64,000 nucleotides of DNA, taken from NCBI GenBank assembly GCA_013398175.1, contig VZRZ01006181.1, positions 1,488,676 to 1,552,675 on the forward strand. The letters are read 5' to 3'. Below the pieces are notes generated by a model. The model searched no databases. It was not told where the DNA came from and saw only the letters and a program-made list of their open reading frames with translations. This DNA is from Climacteris rufus. Its lineage: Eukaryota; Chordata; Aves; Passeriformes; Climacteridae. Below are positions 45,474-57,899 of this stretch, piece after piece; the stretch's first letter is position 1; each line of letters opens with the position of its first letter. A program made the position numbers and the translations under genes.

Positions 45474-47039
45474 GGAAGGAAGAGGGGAGTTGGGGGCCAA
45501 GTCAGAGACAGAGGTAATGGCTTACGAATACTGACTCTCCCAGCCTTGTGGGAGCAGAAGAAAAAAATATCCAGGGGAGGATGGAGGGAAGCAGAGTAGG
45601 CTGGAAGGAAGAGAGGTTTGGTGGAAGGGTCCCAGCTGCCTTGTGTATCTGCTTTCAAGACAACAAGTGCACGCTACCCTGGTACCTGCAGGGCTTGGTA
45701 AGGTTGGTCATGATCTGACACTGGCTCACTGCTGGAGTGTCCAAACTTCAGTGGCTCAAGAAAATAAGACTGCAGCCCAGCAGGGAGTGAAGGGAAAGGG
45801 AAGATGCAGATTTTTTGCTTCAATGAGAAGTTTCCAGTCACAAAAAGGAAGCAGTTTTCTCCAGGAACCCTATACATGGTGCATCAGGAAACGCCATTAA
45901 ATTATTCTGATTTTTTTAAAGAGGAACTTGCATGAAGGCCACTGTGTGAGTGCAGTTCATTGTCAGGACTCTGATAATGGCTTGGATATTTGTCTGCTCT
46001 TTAAACTTCTTCATAGGGCAATTATTTAAAGACATGAGTTTTTCTAATGTCGTACAGCAATATACCAAATCCAAAAGAAGACTGATGAATTTTTTCCAGA
46101 ATTTGAGTTCTGGCTGGTATAGTGAAAATAGCCTACAAGTTTCAAATTTTGGTGTATGTTGTGATCTCTCCACATCTGTGAACCACGAATTTGAAAGTTA
46201 GATCCACATATCATATGCTGTGCTGTAGAGTTCAGACTCATCCTGATGGTTTCTGGGAGCTCCTCTCTTACCTGGAGAGATGCAGTGTGACCTGTGAGCT
46301 GTGTGTGCCAATCCATATTTAAACCTTATTTAAACTTGTTTACATTCTGCAAACAAGTAGGCTTGGATGGTTGACTTTGATTTTATGCCATGGCCAAAAG
46401 AAACCAGAGGTTATGTTCTTAGTCCTGGTGTTGGAAAGCTGCTGTTGTTTTTCTGGGTTCCTCTCTCTTAGGGAGAATCACTGATGCGTATAAAAGGGGT
46501 GTAAAGCTCCTACTCTTTCTAAGGAGTTATTGTAACAAAGCGAGGTGTCACGGCTCAGAAAAGGTAGGAGGGCCTTGAATTCCTGTTGCAGAAGAGGAAC
46601 TGGAACTTGAGAGCTGCATGTCCTAGGTGAGGAGTCCAGCTACTCACTTAACTTTCAGCTCCTTTATGTCCAAAAATTTCATTTAGGAAATGCTCCTGCT
46701 GAAAATTCTGTGAAAGCTGATAACAGTGGAAGGATTTTGAATTTTTTATATGAGCTGGCATGTTCCCACTCAGTGTTTCATCCAGACATTCCCAGGCATT
46801 TTTGAGACTTAAATCTGTGCTCTTCCTGCTTTTGAGGTCTGTTTAAAAGCCCCTTTGAAGGTCAAAGCTGGAACCCTGGCCCTCACTAATCCCTCCCCGC
46901 TGGTCCTCCTTGCTTCGAGAGCACCTTGCAAATGTAGTTGAGAAGGTGTGGAATAAGTTCTTTACCCTCTTCTCTGCCCTCTGAAGAGGGGGCTTCACTT
47001 TCCAAAGTTGGGAGCTGCTCATCAGCACAGAAGATCTGA
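45474..47039. other. Unique non-coding DNA
   Basis: No recognised gene. A stretch near 46585-46650 vaguely recalls an antisense SINE but is not annotated. Confidence 0.5.
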
Positions 47040-47165
47040 AAGGATTGACAAATAGATTAATACCTGGCAGCTGTGGCTGAAACTAGCTACCTCTGAATGA
47101 GCAATCATTTATCACTAAATTACTTTCTCTAAGCCAGGTAATTTCTGATCAACATGCACAAAAAC
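47040..47165. promoter_or_regulatory. Possible conserved AT-rich regulatory element
   Basis: ATTAATACC, GAGCAATCATTTATCAC, TAAATTAC and GGTAATTTC lie close together, together with the E-box CAGCTG (47069-47074). There are no repeats. Inferred from motif density only. Confidence 0.22.
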
Positions 47166-49045
47166 AAAGCCACGGCAGTGATGTGATGTTAACCAGAGGC
47201 CATTCCTACTCCCTGGGCTGGTGCAGCAATGAATGCAGAGAGAATTGTCACTTGAATGGTTTATGAAGCTTAATGAAAAGTGACACTGCAGGATGAGGAG
47301 GGAGGGGACCACAGGACTAGGTCTAGTTTGTCCAGTAACGACTGCCACATGCAGAGAGGAAGTGTTACTGGAATAATTCTCACTCAGGAGCAAGCAGTAC
47401 TGGCAGAGTTGGCGCTGGGACAGGATGGGAGGGCACTGCCTACAGGGAGGGGCTAAAGTGCATAAACTGAGTGGGAGCCATTCTTTTTATGGAAACAGAG
47501 GTAGCCCCATATCAGGAGTTTTTAGTGTAAAAAAAGTGATGTGAGGTGAAGTGTGCCTGAAGCTGAATCACGGAACATGATACATTTGGAAGCATCAGCT
47601 GTTTAAAGCTCAGCACAGGGATTCAAATTCAAAAAGTTTTGCTGTAGAAAGACTTAATGTTGTTTCTGTGTCTGTGGCAAACCAGACTAAGAGCTGAGTC
47701 CAAGCCTTGTCAAAATTTGGGGCATTCAGTTCTGACATGGTAACTTCTGAAAAGAATGTCTTTTGCATTTAATGAATTTTAAATGTGCTGCATGTCTTCA
47801 GGGGTCTTTAAAATTCAGAGGAGTTAGAAGAGGCTCTTCACCTCATGAAACAGGGCTTGGTGGAAAGGAGGAGCAAGGGCATTTCTGCGTGTCAAGGGAA
47901 GTCATGGCCAAGTTCTTAAAGGGTACCTTGGCTAAAGCTGTGCCAAGTGCCTTCAGTGAGACAGGTTTGTAGTGTATCTCTCTGGCCATGCAAGGTTAAC
48001 TTTATTGTGCCTCATAGGGATTCTGTAATTGATGTGCATGCGTATTTTTAGTCTGTGCATGAGTGTCAATGCAAAGTTAAGATGCTCTTCATTAACCTGC
48101 TCAGCTTTCACTCTCTGCACCTCAGGGACTGCTAGCCAGGGCACCCTGGGCATCTTGGTGGATACCTTTTCCCTGGTTCTTCTGAACTTTTCTAGTATTT
48201 CCCAACTAATAACAGGGAAGAGAAGAGCTGCTAAGATCCATAAGGTTTGTTTCTTGACAAATGTCCCATTTTCACAGGCAGTTGAACTGAACTACAGCTT
48301 GTGCTCCATTCAAACATGTCAATAAACATTATTGCAAAGATGTACAAGCAATAATGGCAATGTATAAAACTCATCTTTATTTCTTCTTACCATGAATTTT
48401 ACACGATGTTCTAAACAGCTTTTACTCTTCCAAAGGAAAGTTTTGGGGTTTTGCCTTTACTAGCATGCTGATTTCCCCTGCTTAAACCAGAGACCTTTGC
48501 TGCCTTCTCTGCTTCCCCACCATGAGTGCTGGGGACAGAAACACTGCAGCAGGGGTAAGAATACATGTCTAAAATTGCAGTCAGACTCAGTTAAAAGCTG
48601 AAGAGGTGAAGTTGCCATTCTCTGGGATAAGTTGCTATGTATGTTATTGCCCGTCCTTTGGTTGATCACACAATGCCAGGGAGTAAATTACATTCGACAG
48701 TGCAGTAGAAGGGAACAGCTCAATTCCCATCTAGCTGTACCTTCATGAGTGTGGCAGTTGTATTTCTACACGTAGGGATGGAGGCTGCTCACTGCACTCC
48801 TGCAAAGCTTTCAGTGATGCCAGTTAAGGTATTATGTGAACAGGCACAGTCGAGCTCTTCATCAGTGGTTCAGTGCTGGTTTTCCTGTAGTGACAGGTGC
48901 TCAGCAGTACTCTTTTAGCGCGGAAGCTTCTTGAAGGTCACAGGGGTAAAACTCATTTCTGAGCTGATCTGTGGCAGAAACAGGGTAAGAAGAAACACAG
49001 ATTTGTGCAACAGCTTCCAAAACTGAGTTTCTTGGTAACTAGAAA
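47166..49045. other. Unique non-coding DNA
   Basis: No gene or transposon recognised. Two converging AATAAA-like signals near 48320-48332 and 48380 have no transcript assigned. Confidence 0.5.
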
Positions 49046-49888
49046 GTGTGGATTGAGAAAAATAGCAACGCACAAACACAATATATAAGCCTGATGATTG
49101 TTGCAGAAAAGGAGTGGTGGTTTCAGTTCTACTCCCAAGTGCCAGCAGCTTTGCTCCAGCCTCATAATTCTTTTACTTCCTGTCTGGGATTCAGTGACTG
49201 TCCCTTGCCTTGTACCTTGTACAACAACTGCAGTAGGGTCTGCAGTTTTGCTCTGACTTCACATGGGATTGGGCACAACCGCTTGTTGGTCCCACTGTGC
49301 ATTCTTCATTTCCTTTATCAAAGCACCCAGTGTCCCAGCAGATCTGTACCAGTGCTCAGCACAAACAGGGTACTCTCACTGCTTTGCTCCACTGTCCTCT
49401 GTCTTCTGCCTGGGGAGATTCTTCTGCTGGAGTGCCAGCTCCCAGAGACGCGTGAAGGATGGCAGAATGTAAAAGGTCTGGGAAGTGGAGGTTGCATGAA
49501 GCAGCTGCCTTTTGTCCTCCGTTGCCCGGCTCACCCAGGAGCATGGTTCCTCTCTGCTTCCTGGGCTTCTGCCCAGCTTTCCCAGCTTTGTGCCAGTGGG
49601 TGGGCTCTTAGTTCGGTGCTGGCTACTGTTCCTGGAGCTCTCGCCATCCTCTATTGCTCCTGGCACCGATGCTCTCATGGCACAGCCAGTGGCTGGACTC
49701 TGTGCTTCCCCTTGGCTTGCTGTCCTGCAGTGCTGGCTCTGCCTGCCAGCACTGTAATAGCCTTAGGTCTCCAATGGCTACTGCCCTCCTGCCTTCCCTG
49801 GTGCTGTGCTGCCTACCCAGACACATTTGATGCCCAGACACCATTGCAGCCTGACCGGACTCTCTGTAGAACCCCTGTCAGTCTGTGA
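49046..49888 (+). other. 280-codon open frame, probably not a gene
   Basis: This is the longest non-homopolymer frame in the window. It is rich in Leu, Cys, Ser, Pro and Trp and includes hydrophobic stretches such as LLVPLCILHFLYQ and VLSLLCSTVLCLLPG. No family is recognised. The second half lies in C/T-rich DNA in which stop codons are rare, and a minus-strand frame overlaps it. No splice or promoter context was seen. A lineage-specific protein or an LTR-derived frame is possible but unsupported. Confidence 0.2.
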
Positions 49889-50143
49889 CCCAGGGTATCC
49901 CAAAAGTTTAGGCCAATCAGTCTTCTCCAACAGGCTCTGAAATTTGGGTCCTTGATCCCCTTCTTCTCAGCCAAAAGCCCACTCTAGCTTGGAGTAGCAA
50001 GGGTGAGCTTTGAGGCTGACCTTGTAACAAAAAGGTGTCTTTTGAAATGGTGTCTGGAAAACATGACACCCCTTTCTTCCTAGTCTGCCCCCACGCCTGT
50101 ATCAGTGTTCCTGCCTTGCCCCTTTGCTCACTGAAGTTACCAC
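49889..50143. other. Unique non-coding DNA
   Basis: No recognised feature. Confidence 0.45.
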
Positions 50144-50182
50144 TTTTTTTTTTTTTTTTTGGTGGGGAGGTGGGGGGTGGTG
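50144..50182 (+). repeat. T17 run joined to G-rich DNA
   Basis: Seventeen T (50144-50160) are followed by GGTGGGGAGGTGGGGGGTGG, which has four G-tracts and is a possible G-quadruplex. Confidence 0.85.
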
Positions 50183-50567
50183 CCTCTAAGAGGTCATCAT
50201 GAAGTAGTATCAATCCAGGCTGTAAAGCATGGAAAGAGCTGAGGGAAAGCTGCAGAACTCCCAAGAGTGACATGCTTTGTGGTTTGGATCGCAGGTGGTA
50301 TGTGATCAGACCTAGGTATTGAGATGGCAGTCATCATTTTGGTTTGATTGTCCTTGGGGTGCAATGCATGGTGGGCTGAACTACCCATTATGGTTGCATT
50401 TTCTCTGGCTAGTCAGACTATTCCTAAGTATTCCAGATTTAATCCCTGAGAGAAATACTTCTGTCTATCTGTGGCTCCAGCAGCTCCTGCTTGTTATACC
50501 CTGAGGAAAGAACTCTCCACTTGACTGCCCTTGCTTTTGCCTGCCGTATGGGGAGGCGGTGCAAGAT

Positions 50568-51000
50568 GTTGTTGGGGCTCATGCTCTCCTTTTTTCTTCA
50601 GGGCTTTTTCATACATCTGTCAGAGAGTTTTGATTTTCTTTACAAGCAACTAAAGTCCCAGGTAGCAGCAACACAATTTCCTAAGTTTGTTAGTTGAAGA
50701 GTTTTTTCTTTGTGTTGGGGCAGGTCCATGCCCAAGTCATCTCTTGGAACCTTTGGGCTTTCTCTGGAGACAGTTGAATTCCCAAGTAGCAGCTTCAGAC
50801 TTTGATAGAGAGGCTACCTGAGGAGCTTTGTGGTTGTTGGGGAAAGGTCTATGCCCATAGCTGCTTCAGACTCTATCCCAGGCAGCTCCAGAATGGTTTG
50901 GCCTTCCCTGGACATGGTGAAATTTCACAGATAGTGGCCACAGACTCCCCTGTGGAATCCACCCAAAGAGTTTTGGCAATGTTGGAGATGTTTTTCGGTT
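50568..51000 (+). repeat. Diverged tandem array, three ~120-145 bp units
   Basis: Units start at 50568, 50711 and 50833, each with KKTGTTGGGG-type sequence (GTTGTTGGGG, TGTGTTGGGG, GTTGTTGGGG). A conserved internal block aligns at 50753-50799 and 50896-50946 (TTGGGCTTTCTCTGGA / TTTGGCCTTCCCTGGA, then CAGATAGTGGCCACAGACT versus CAAGTAGCAGCTTCAGACT). Unit 1 shares the CCCAGGTAGCAGC segment (50657-50669). Repeated AGAGTTTTG-like endings are also visible. The array is old, with substantial divergence between units. Confidence 0.7.
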
Positions 51001-53077
51001 GAGGAGAAGAATAAGCAGTTAGCAGTTCTCAACGAGGAGAGAGAGCTCAGCCTCCCTGGCCTGTTTGCTTTCTGTCTTCTCTCTGGCTTGTGTTCACCCC
51101 AGGTCTTGGAGAAGTGAGTGGCCCTCACCTGAACTGGCCTCTAGCTGGTGGCAGGGTGCTGGCTTTCAGAGGCGTGGTCAGAGCAGAGCTGAGGTGCACA
51201 GGGTGAGGAAAAGCAGCAGTGGAGGGCTCAGAGGGACAGATAGGAACTCTGTAGGGTTAGGAGGATGGGACCACTCACCGGAGAGTGCCTGTGTCAGTCC
51301 CTGCAGCAGAGTCCAAATCAGCTCAAACCCTGCAGTTTGAGGACAGTGGGTATTGTACTGTTTTTATAAATTTTAGTAGCAATAGGTAAGGGAGATTAAA
51401 GCATTCAAAATCAAGTAAACAACTACTAAAAAGAAGGGGGTTAAAATTTATTTTCAAACCTAAGCTTAGGATTGTTGGTACTTGCACAAGTCCAGTAGAC
51501 TGCATTGTAGCAGTTCAAGCCATTTAGGCACAATTTAGATCAGCTGTGAAGCTGCTGCATCGAACCATTGCAGCATGGCTGTAGAAAGTGTGATCTCCAG
51601 TTTCACAAGGAGTAGTTTTGTCTTCTGACAATCACATCTTGAGTTTTTACCTAAGGACCACAAAATCCTTCACAGTGTGTGTTGGCTAATAGAGGGAAGG
51701 GAGTGGTCGAAAAAGATTGCATCAAGTGAATGGAGCGGCTGAAAATTTGTGGAAATAGGTGCAAAGTAACTGACTTGGTCCTTGTTCCTTCCAGTGCTAG
51801 GAAAGAGATCACAATAGAAAAGCAGGATAAGGCGCAAAGCTCCTGTTTTCCCGTCTTCAAAAACTTTGGGTTCTTGAAGTGTTGTCAGAAAAAAAGCCCC
51901 TTTCTGTGACAGTTTGGAGTGGGTTGACACTTCTTTGCTTGCTGAAATCACACCATCTATATAAAAAAAGGGTAAGAAATTTCTTCTTCCTCAAGCAAAT
52001 AGATTCACTTTTGTTCCCATCAGCATCAGTAGTTTGAAGTCTGGAAAATACTGAGAAAAGAGCTGGAAGTGTGAGACCTTTTCATGTTCATGGAATGGTA
52101 GATACCTAGACATGAGTCTCTGACCCTTCCTTTGCTTTTTTATCCTATGTGTTACATGAGGTGGCAGAAATAGGAAGTACATGTTTTTTTCTTGAAAAGT
52201 GGATGTTAATCTAATAAGCAACTTCTGGGTTAAGACATCTCACATTGTCAAAAACTAGCCAACCCTGCTTTGTTGCAGCTGCTGGCACTGCCCTGGAACT
52301 TAGCTTCTAATACTTATGTTAAAAATAAGTCAATCTGGCGTATATGCAGTGAGATGTTAATCATGTATTGATATACAGTGTACCCCTAGAAAGATATCTA
52401 TTTGATAAGATCCAGCACACGCCTAACAAGTTGGGAAGGAGAGGAGGCACAGGCAGATGTAGATGTGGAGATTGGGGAGGGTATTTGAAGAAGGGTGTAA
52501 AGACATTTGTTATAAAAGCGACCAGATTGTGTCAAGGCAAAGAAAGGTATTCTCAGGAAGAAAAAACGAGGAAGGTAATGTTGAAAGCAAAGGATGAGAA
52601 AAAGGCAATAAAGAGTAAGACCAAAGATGGGGGCTGGGGTAGAGGAACAGCTTTGTCTGAGTAGGAAGAAGAAGGAAACTACATATGGAAGAAAAAAGCT
52701 TGGCATCTGAGCTCCAAGCTCTGGAGAAAGAGAGGATCAGTACTTGCAAAAGATCTCAGGGTCATAGGAGATGAATTAAACATGGCCCTAACGGTGTCAG
52801 AATCCCCAAGCAGTGTAGAAAATGAGTCTGCAAAGGAATTCCTGGAGACAAGCAGTGGCCAGACTCGTAGGTCTTCCTGTGTCATCTTGTCTTTGCATTT
52901 GTGTGTGAAGTGCTCAGCACACCTGTGCAACAGTTGTACAAGTAAACTAGGCAGAGGAAAAGATAAAGTAGGGAAGGTAGGAAGAAAGGACACATGCACA
53001 AGACAAAGAAGCACATTTCTATTTTTGAAGGGCAGAAATGTTTTATGGGGTAGACACCAGTGCTTTGCTATCGTATT
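51001..53077. other. Unique, partly purine-rich non-coding DNA
   Basis: 52425-53020 is enriched in A and G on the plus strand, giving Lys/Glu-rich or, on the minus strand, Ser/Phe/Leu-rich frames that have no domain. No gene recognised. Confidence 0.5.
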
Positions 53078-53224
53078 GGCTGGGTTTTAGCCCTGCGTCT
53101 GCCACAGACTGGCTTTGGCACCCCATGTAAGTCCCTCCACCTCTCTGACACCTGTTTTTTTTTCCATTTGTACTTTTAGATTATGATAAAAACGTGCTCC
53201 AAGCACAGGTGAGGAGGTTAAATA
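53078..53224 (+). mobile_element. MIR-type (CORE) SINE remnant
   Basis: TGGCTGGGTTTTAGCCCTGCGTCTGCCACAGACTGGC, then GTAAGTCCCTCCACCTCTCTGACACCTG, CCATTTGTA and GTGAGGAGGTTAAAT follow the MIR order: (GGGTTC)GAATCCCGGCTCTGCCACT, ACTTAACCTCTCTGTGCCTCAG, TTCCTCATCTGTAAAATG, GAGGATTAAAT. This is one of the better matches to an ancient amniote SINE here. Just after the following (ATT)/(ATC) repeat, TTTTACAGGTGAGACAGTG (53279-53297) reads like the complement of the same family, so a second, opposite copy may abut it. Confidence 0.68.
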
Positions 53225-53255
53225 TTCACAACCCTTCTCCCCCATCAACTTGCTG

Positions 53256-53278
53256 TTATTATTATCATCATCATCATC
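53256..53278 (+). repeat. (TTA)n(TCA)5 microsatellite
   Basis: TTATTATTATCATCATCATCATC, a compound trinucleotide repeat between the two possible SINE fragments. MIR and L2 elements often end in such trinucleotides. Confidence 0.85.
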
Positions 53279-53339
53279 TTTTACAGGTGAGACAGTGATA
53301 TGTCCCAGTCGTCAGAGCAAAACGTGCAGAGAAGCAAGT

Positions 53340-54222
53340 GTCTGCACTTTTAACCCCTTCCCACTCCCCTCTTGCCACTATGTCTCAGCATCCTGATACT
53401 GCCTGGAGCCAGCAGTACTGAAGGCAAGGAGGGGAGCAGCCCACCAAGGCTGTCTGCAGGGCCTTCTTACTCAGCTAAAGCTGCTGACAGCTATGCTGCT
53501 ATTTATTTATTTGGCTGCTGAGGACAGAAACAGCAGGAGATAATCATAAGAAAATCATAAAAAAGAGGGAAAACCAGCAGATAATATTCTGCAGAGGGAT
53601 TTAACGGGGTGAAAAATTGTGTCTTGCCGAACTGTCTATGACACTAAATAGTGTCTCTGAGATCTTCACTCTTGCTCCTCAACAGAGGCTTAAGGAAAGC
53701 GACAGGCAAGGCTCTGAGCCAGTGTCTGGGGGTTTTGAAAATATGACAGGCAGGAGCCTGGGTTTTTCTCATCAGCATCTTTCAGTGGCATGGATGCAAT
53801 CAGTCATTCAGTCTGTTTCTCTCTGAACAGGAGTGTTCCCTCCTCCTGCCACAATGAGTTGAGGGAAGGACACTTGGGAAACACCACTCTACTTCCTATA
53901 TTCCAGTCTTTCAATTGAGATTATTTTTTTTTTCTGTGATGCAAGAGCATGGTCAAATAGCTGGAAAGGCTGCAGGCAGCTTGCTGCTGCTTTAGGAGGC
54001 AGGAGTTTCAAAACTAATCCTGATGTTGTGGTGACAATATGGCATCGGCAAGGTGGGACCTTCTTGAGCAGAACTGGTGGCTGAAATTTAATTGAAATGA
54101 GGCAGATCCCTTCTGATGAAAACACCTTTGTCAGATTCCACCTGCCATGCTGAAAGCTCTCTCTGGCAGGCACAGGGTTTGTAGCTTGCAAAGTGCTCCT
54201 GTGCCACTGTTGTGCTATTGTG
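53340..54222. other. Unique non-coding DNA
   Basis: No recognised feature. A T9 run lies near 53923-53932. Confidence 0.5.
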
Positions 54223-54239
54223 GCATCATAGTATGATGC
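54223..54239. other. 17-bp perfect palindrome
   Basis: GCATCATA and TATGATGC are exact complements around a single central G. It could be a dimeric binding site or simply cruciform-prone DNA. Confidence 0.85.
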
Positions 54240-57000
54240 AAACTTTAAGGTTTTATGAGGTATGAGGACAGGATAGGGTAGCTGTCTGGGTCTGGCTAAG
54301 ATGGGAAGGGTCCAACTCATTCTCTAGGATTGGCTGTAGAAACTCAATCAAAAAGCAGAAAAACTCAACTTGTTGTTTTATTTTCCGATATAACAAACTG
54401 TATGCCAGACTTGAAAAGTCTATGTTTGATTCTCGCTCTGCTAGAAGCTTCAAGTTTGAGTTTGAGGAATTCACTGAGTCTTGTTCTTCTTTCAAATGAG
54501 CACAGTCATTCTTACCCCTCAGGAAGGCTGGTGAACAGAAATTCACCATGCAAAGTGCCCAGGTAGGATGTTGCTGGTGGATGTAAATGCCTAGTTAGAG
54601 TTCCTGGGGTACAACCACAGGTGTAAAAGCACTCTGGGCTCCCATCTGACTGCTCCTTCTCCTTACAAGGTTCTTTCTTAGATGCTCTCACTGCCTGTAT
54701 ATGTCCCAAGCAGTGAGATTTTTCTTAATAGCCTTAATTGATCTGCTGGAGTATAGGAGAAGATCACACATCAAGCTGAGCATCGTGTGTCAGTCCTGAA
54801 CCAATTTACTGTTTCTCTTACTCTATAATTCTTCTTTTTCCAAGGAAAACCCTATGTAAATGCAAAAGGCTACTGGGCTCTGTAAAGCAAGCAAGCGATG
54901 AGAGGAAGATGTTCTTCCAGCGTATAGAGGAGGCAGCATCTTCACAGAACCAACCCCAAAGACATATCAGAAAGCTGTTAGGGGCTGAATCTAGTTTAAA
55001 TCCTGCATGCAAACAACCTTCCTTTCCGAGAATGTATTCACTTGGCAATAAATTGGCACAGTCACCACAATTTAGCTCGTTCAGTGTGGTGTATCTGTTC
55101 CCCAGCACAATGTTCTTGCAGTTGAACTAACATAGATGCAGGTTCCTTTGTCCCTTTGTGGAAGGAAGAGACGAGGTTTAATTTAAGCAAAGGTCTGCTT
55201 TTACAACCAGGGATTAAAGCACTCCATTGAGGTCTACTCCATTAAAGTAGCACTTTAATCAGTGAAACATGAGTGTGGAGGCTCTTTAACTACATAAATC
55301 ACAGTCCCCTTGTGTTAAGGGCTTGTTTTGGACATGGGGATGGCAGGGAGATGCAGCTGTACAGCATCTTCTGACTTCTGAATGCATGTGAATAGGGAGG
55401 GGAAGCCAGCTGTGGAATTTTTGAATGATCCTTATCAGATGCTGGCATCAGGTTCTCAGGCAGCCATCAGGTGCAAGGGCTCCATCCTCCTGTCTTGGAC
55501 AAGGCAGTTCACTAGATTGCAGGCAAAGAGACTTTGTAAGAACAGATTGAAAACACTCTCTTCAAGATTTGAAGTCTCAGGTCTGGATCTTCCAGCCATT
55601 AGACTGTACCTGTATGCTTGGCAGGAAGAGAATGGTAAAGCAGTGTGCTTCCAAACTGAAGCCAGTTTACAGTTCTCCACTAAAACTCAAGGTAAGGGCC
55701 GATCCAGTAAAAAAAAAGTTGAGCTGTTTGTAATCCCTATGTTTTTGTGAAGATGGAAATTGTTCTCTCAGTGATAATTAATCTATAAAAGAACCAGATA
55801 GGATGTAATGGAGAGAAAATGTTTCTTCTTATGCCTATGGCGACTCCGTTAATTTTGGTATCTTTGATCAAGCAATTCAGTGACAAAGTTATTCAACAAA
55901 ATGACGTTCTTTCACTGAGTTATTTTTCATGGACTGTGCAGCATCTCCAAACCCAGTGTGTGCCGGCACTCAAACAAGCAATTCTCAGCTTCCTTCCAGA
56001 CAACCATGCTGCCTTTATGCAGTTCTGGGGAAACACAGAAAAAATCCTTTCTGTTCAAAGTTCTGAAATGTTGACCAGCAGGAGATTCACTGCTGATAGA
56101 CTCTCCTGGCAGTGAAAGAGATCATAAATTACCCCAAATAACCTGCATTTCAAAAACATTATTTTCAGTATTAAAAAAGAGGGGACAGATCAGGACAATA
56201 AGATCCCAGGAAGTCCTCCAGGAAACTTTTAGAAATGCTGCTGCCAAATCCCCTCAGAGTTGCCAGTGTGACTTGTTGTTGATGGGAGGCCTTGTTCTGG
56301 CCACTCTTTGTACCCCAAACATGCTCTGGCATCACTGTTTACAGAGACAAACAGAAAAGGACGGGGGCCAGGAGGGGATGCAGCAGGCTTGGGAACACTC
56401 ACTGTTTACATGGAAACAGCAGTGTTAGGATCAGGAAGTATAGGGCCACCATATGGCTGCTTTCCCAATAACCTTCTCTTACAATGAGTGCCTCTGTCCT
56501 GCCATTGCCCCCTTGTTACAGCATCTCGGGTGTGCTAGCAGAATGCTTTTTGAGCTATTGAATTGCGGTCACAGTGTCAATATACTGTTGGTGTAGGGGG
56601 CATGGTAGGTTTTTGTGACAGGGCCAGTGCAACCCTGTCTTGTTGGAGTCTTTCCAGCTGTGCTGAGACCGTGCTGTTCAAGGGCACCCCTTGTCCTTTT
56701 GCCTGTGCCATGTGCCAGCAGGGGGAAGGCACAGACACTTTGTTTATGGAGTTGCCTCATCTTCACCGGTGCCCTAAGATACCCTTTTGTCCCTGTTGCC
56801 TGTTTTTCCCACCACTCGCTGGCCTGCTCCTGCGGCTCAGCTGCACAGAGCCCCTGAGCTCTTTTGGAGGGCAACTGTGTGGTGTGCCTGACAGCAGCAG
56901 GACACAAGGTGGGTATGGGGAATGGCTCTGGACTACAGATCAGCCACAAGAAAAGAGAAGGCAGCAAGCTGTGGCAGTAATTGTAAGGGCTTATCGCTTT
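54240..57000. other. Unique non-coding DNA
   Basis: No gene or transposon recognised. GATTAAAG (55212-55219) and CTTTAATC (55253-55260) form a small inverted repeat. Plus-strand frames of 122 codons (55382-55750) and 162 codons (56563-57051) show no domain. Confidence 0.5.
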
Positions 57001-57039
57001 TCACTTTATTTCCATGTGGGAGGGCTGCTGCTGACAGGG

Positions 57040-57240
57040 CTTCCATTTTGATTTTAACCAAATGAAAATTAATCCTTTTTAATGGAGAATTTTCTTGGCC
57101 GGGTTAACAACCCCCTAGTTCTCTGCTCTCAGCACCAAACTGTCACCCATTAGTCCCTTAATCTGTGTCTCACCCCCATCATCAGCGTGACCCGTGTTAT
57201 CAGAGGTCTCTTACGAGGGCCTGGTTCACAATCAGTCACT
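57040..57240. promoter_or_regulatory. Possible conserved regulatory element
   Basis: GAAAATTAATCC (Otx/Pitx-type TAATCC) is followed by TTTTTAATGG and GGGTTAACAACCC (GGGTT/AACCC inverted arms). Several further TAAT-type sites occur (CATTAGTCCCTTAATC). Unique sequence; functional call is inference. Confidence 0.27.
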
Positions 57241-57899
57241 GTCCAAGCAGGCCAAGCATCTGCAGTTCCTGCCATGTCAGGCTTTCAAACTGCCATTTCC
57301 ATCCCCCGAAATTTCTGATCAGTGCAAGGCACCAAGAGGTGCAAATCACTTCAGAAAACTGCATTCATGGTGATTCATCCATGTTTACACTGAGATCCTC
57401 GGACAGTCCTAGAAAAAAAAATACAGAACTGACTCTCCACTGTATGAAGTCCTTTTTTTTTTGCCTATGCCATCTGGCTTTTTGTGTCAAACACATATAT
57501 AGTGAGTGTGACAGTGATAGTCATGAGGAAAAGGATTTCCCCATTAAGGGGTGGAAAGCAGAAAGGAGGCAGGATCCAGCATGCCTGTGAATTTTCAGAG
57601 CCATCAAGTCCATTTGGGATGGAGGAACATCGTGTTTGAGTGTGTCAGAACAGGGCTGTCGCAGGGATCAGAGGCTGTCCTTGGTGGCCTGTCACCGGTG
57701 AGTGATTATTGCTTTCTCTCACCTGTGTCCCAAACTTCATCTCTCATGCCTGATGCTTTCCCCTCTCTATATTCCCTTCACACGCCAGCACTCAGCCAGC
57801 AAGCAGAGAGGCAGAGAGCGAGCGCGAGAGCTGGCAGGGAGTCAATATATTTCAGTGTTTTATTACTACAGAGCTGAAGTAGCATTTAGTTGGTTAGGC

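Noticed and set aside
46570..46660. Antisense MIR suspected from CAGAAGAGGAACTGGAACTTGAG
   Set aside because: Only about 20 bp resemble the consensus, and the next blocks are missing.
52368..52749. Lys/Glu-rich frame and Ser/Phe/Leu-rich complement
   Set aside because: Both are products of purine/pyrimidine strand bias.
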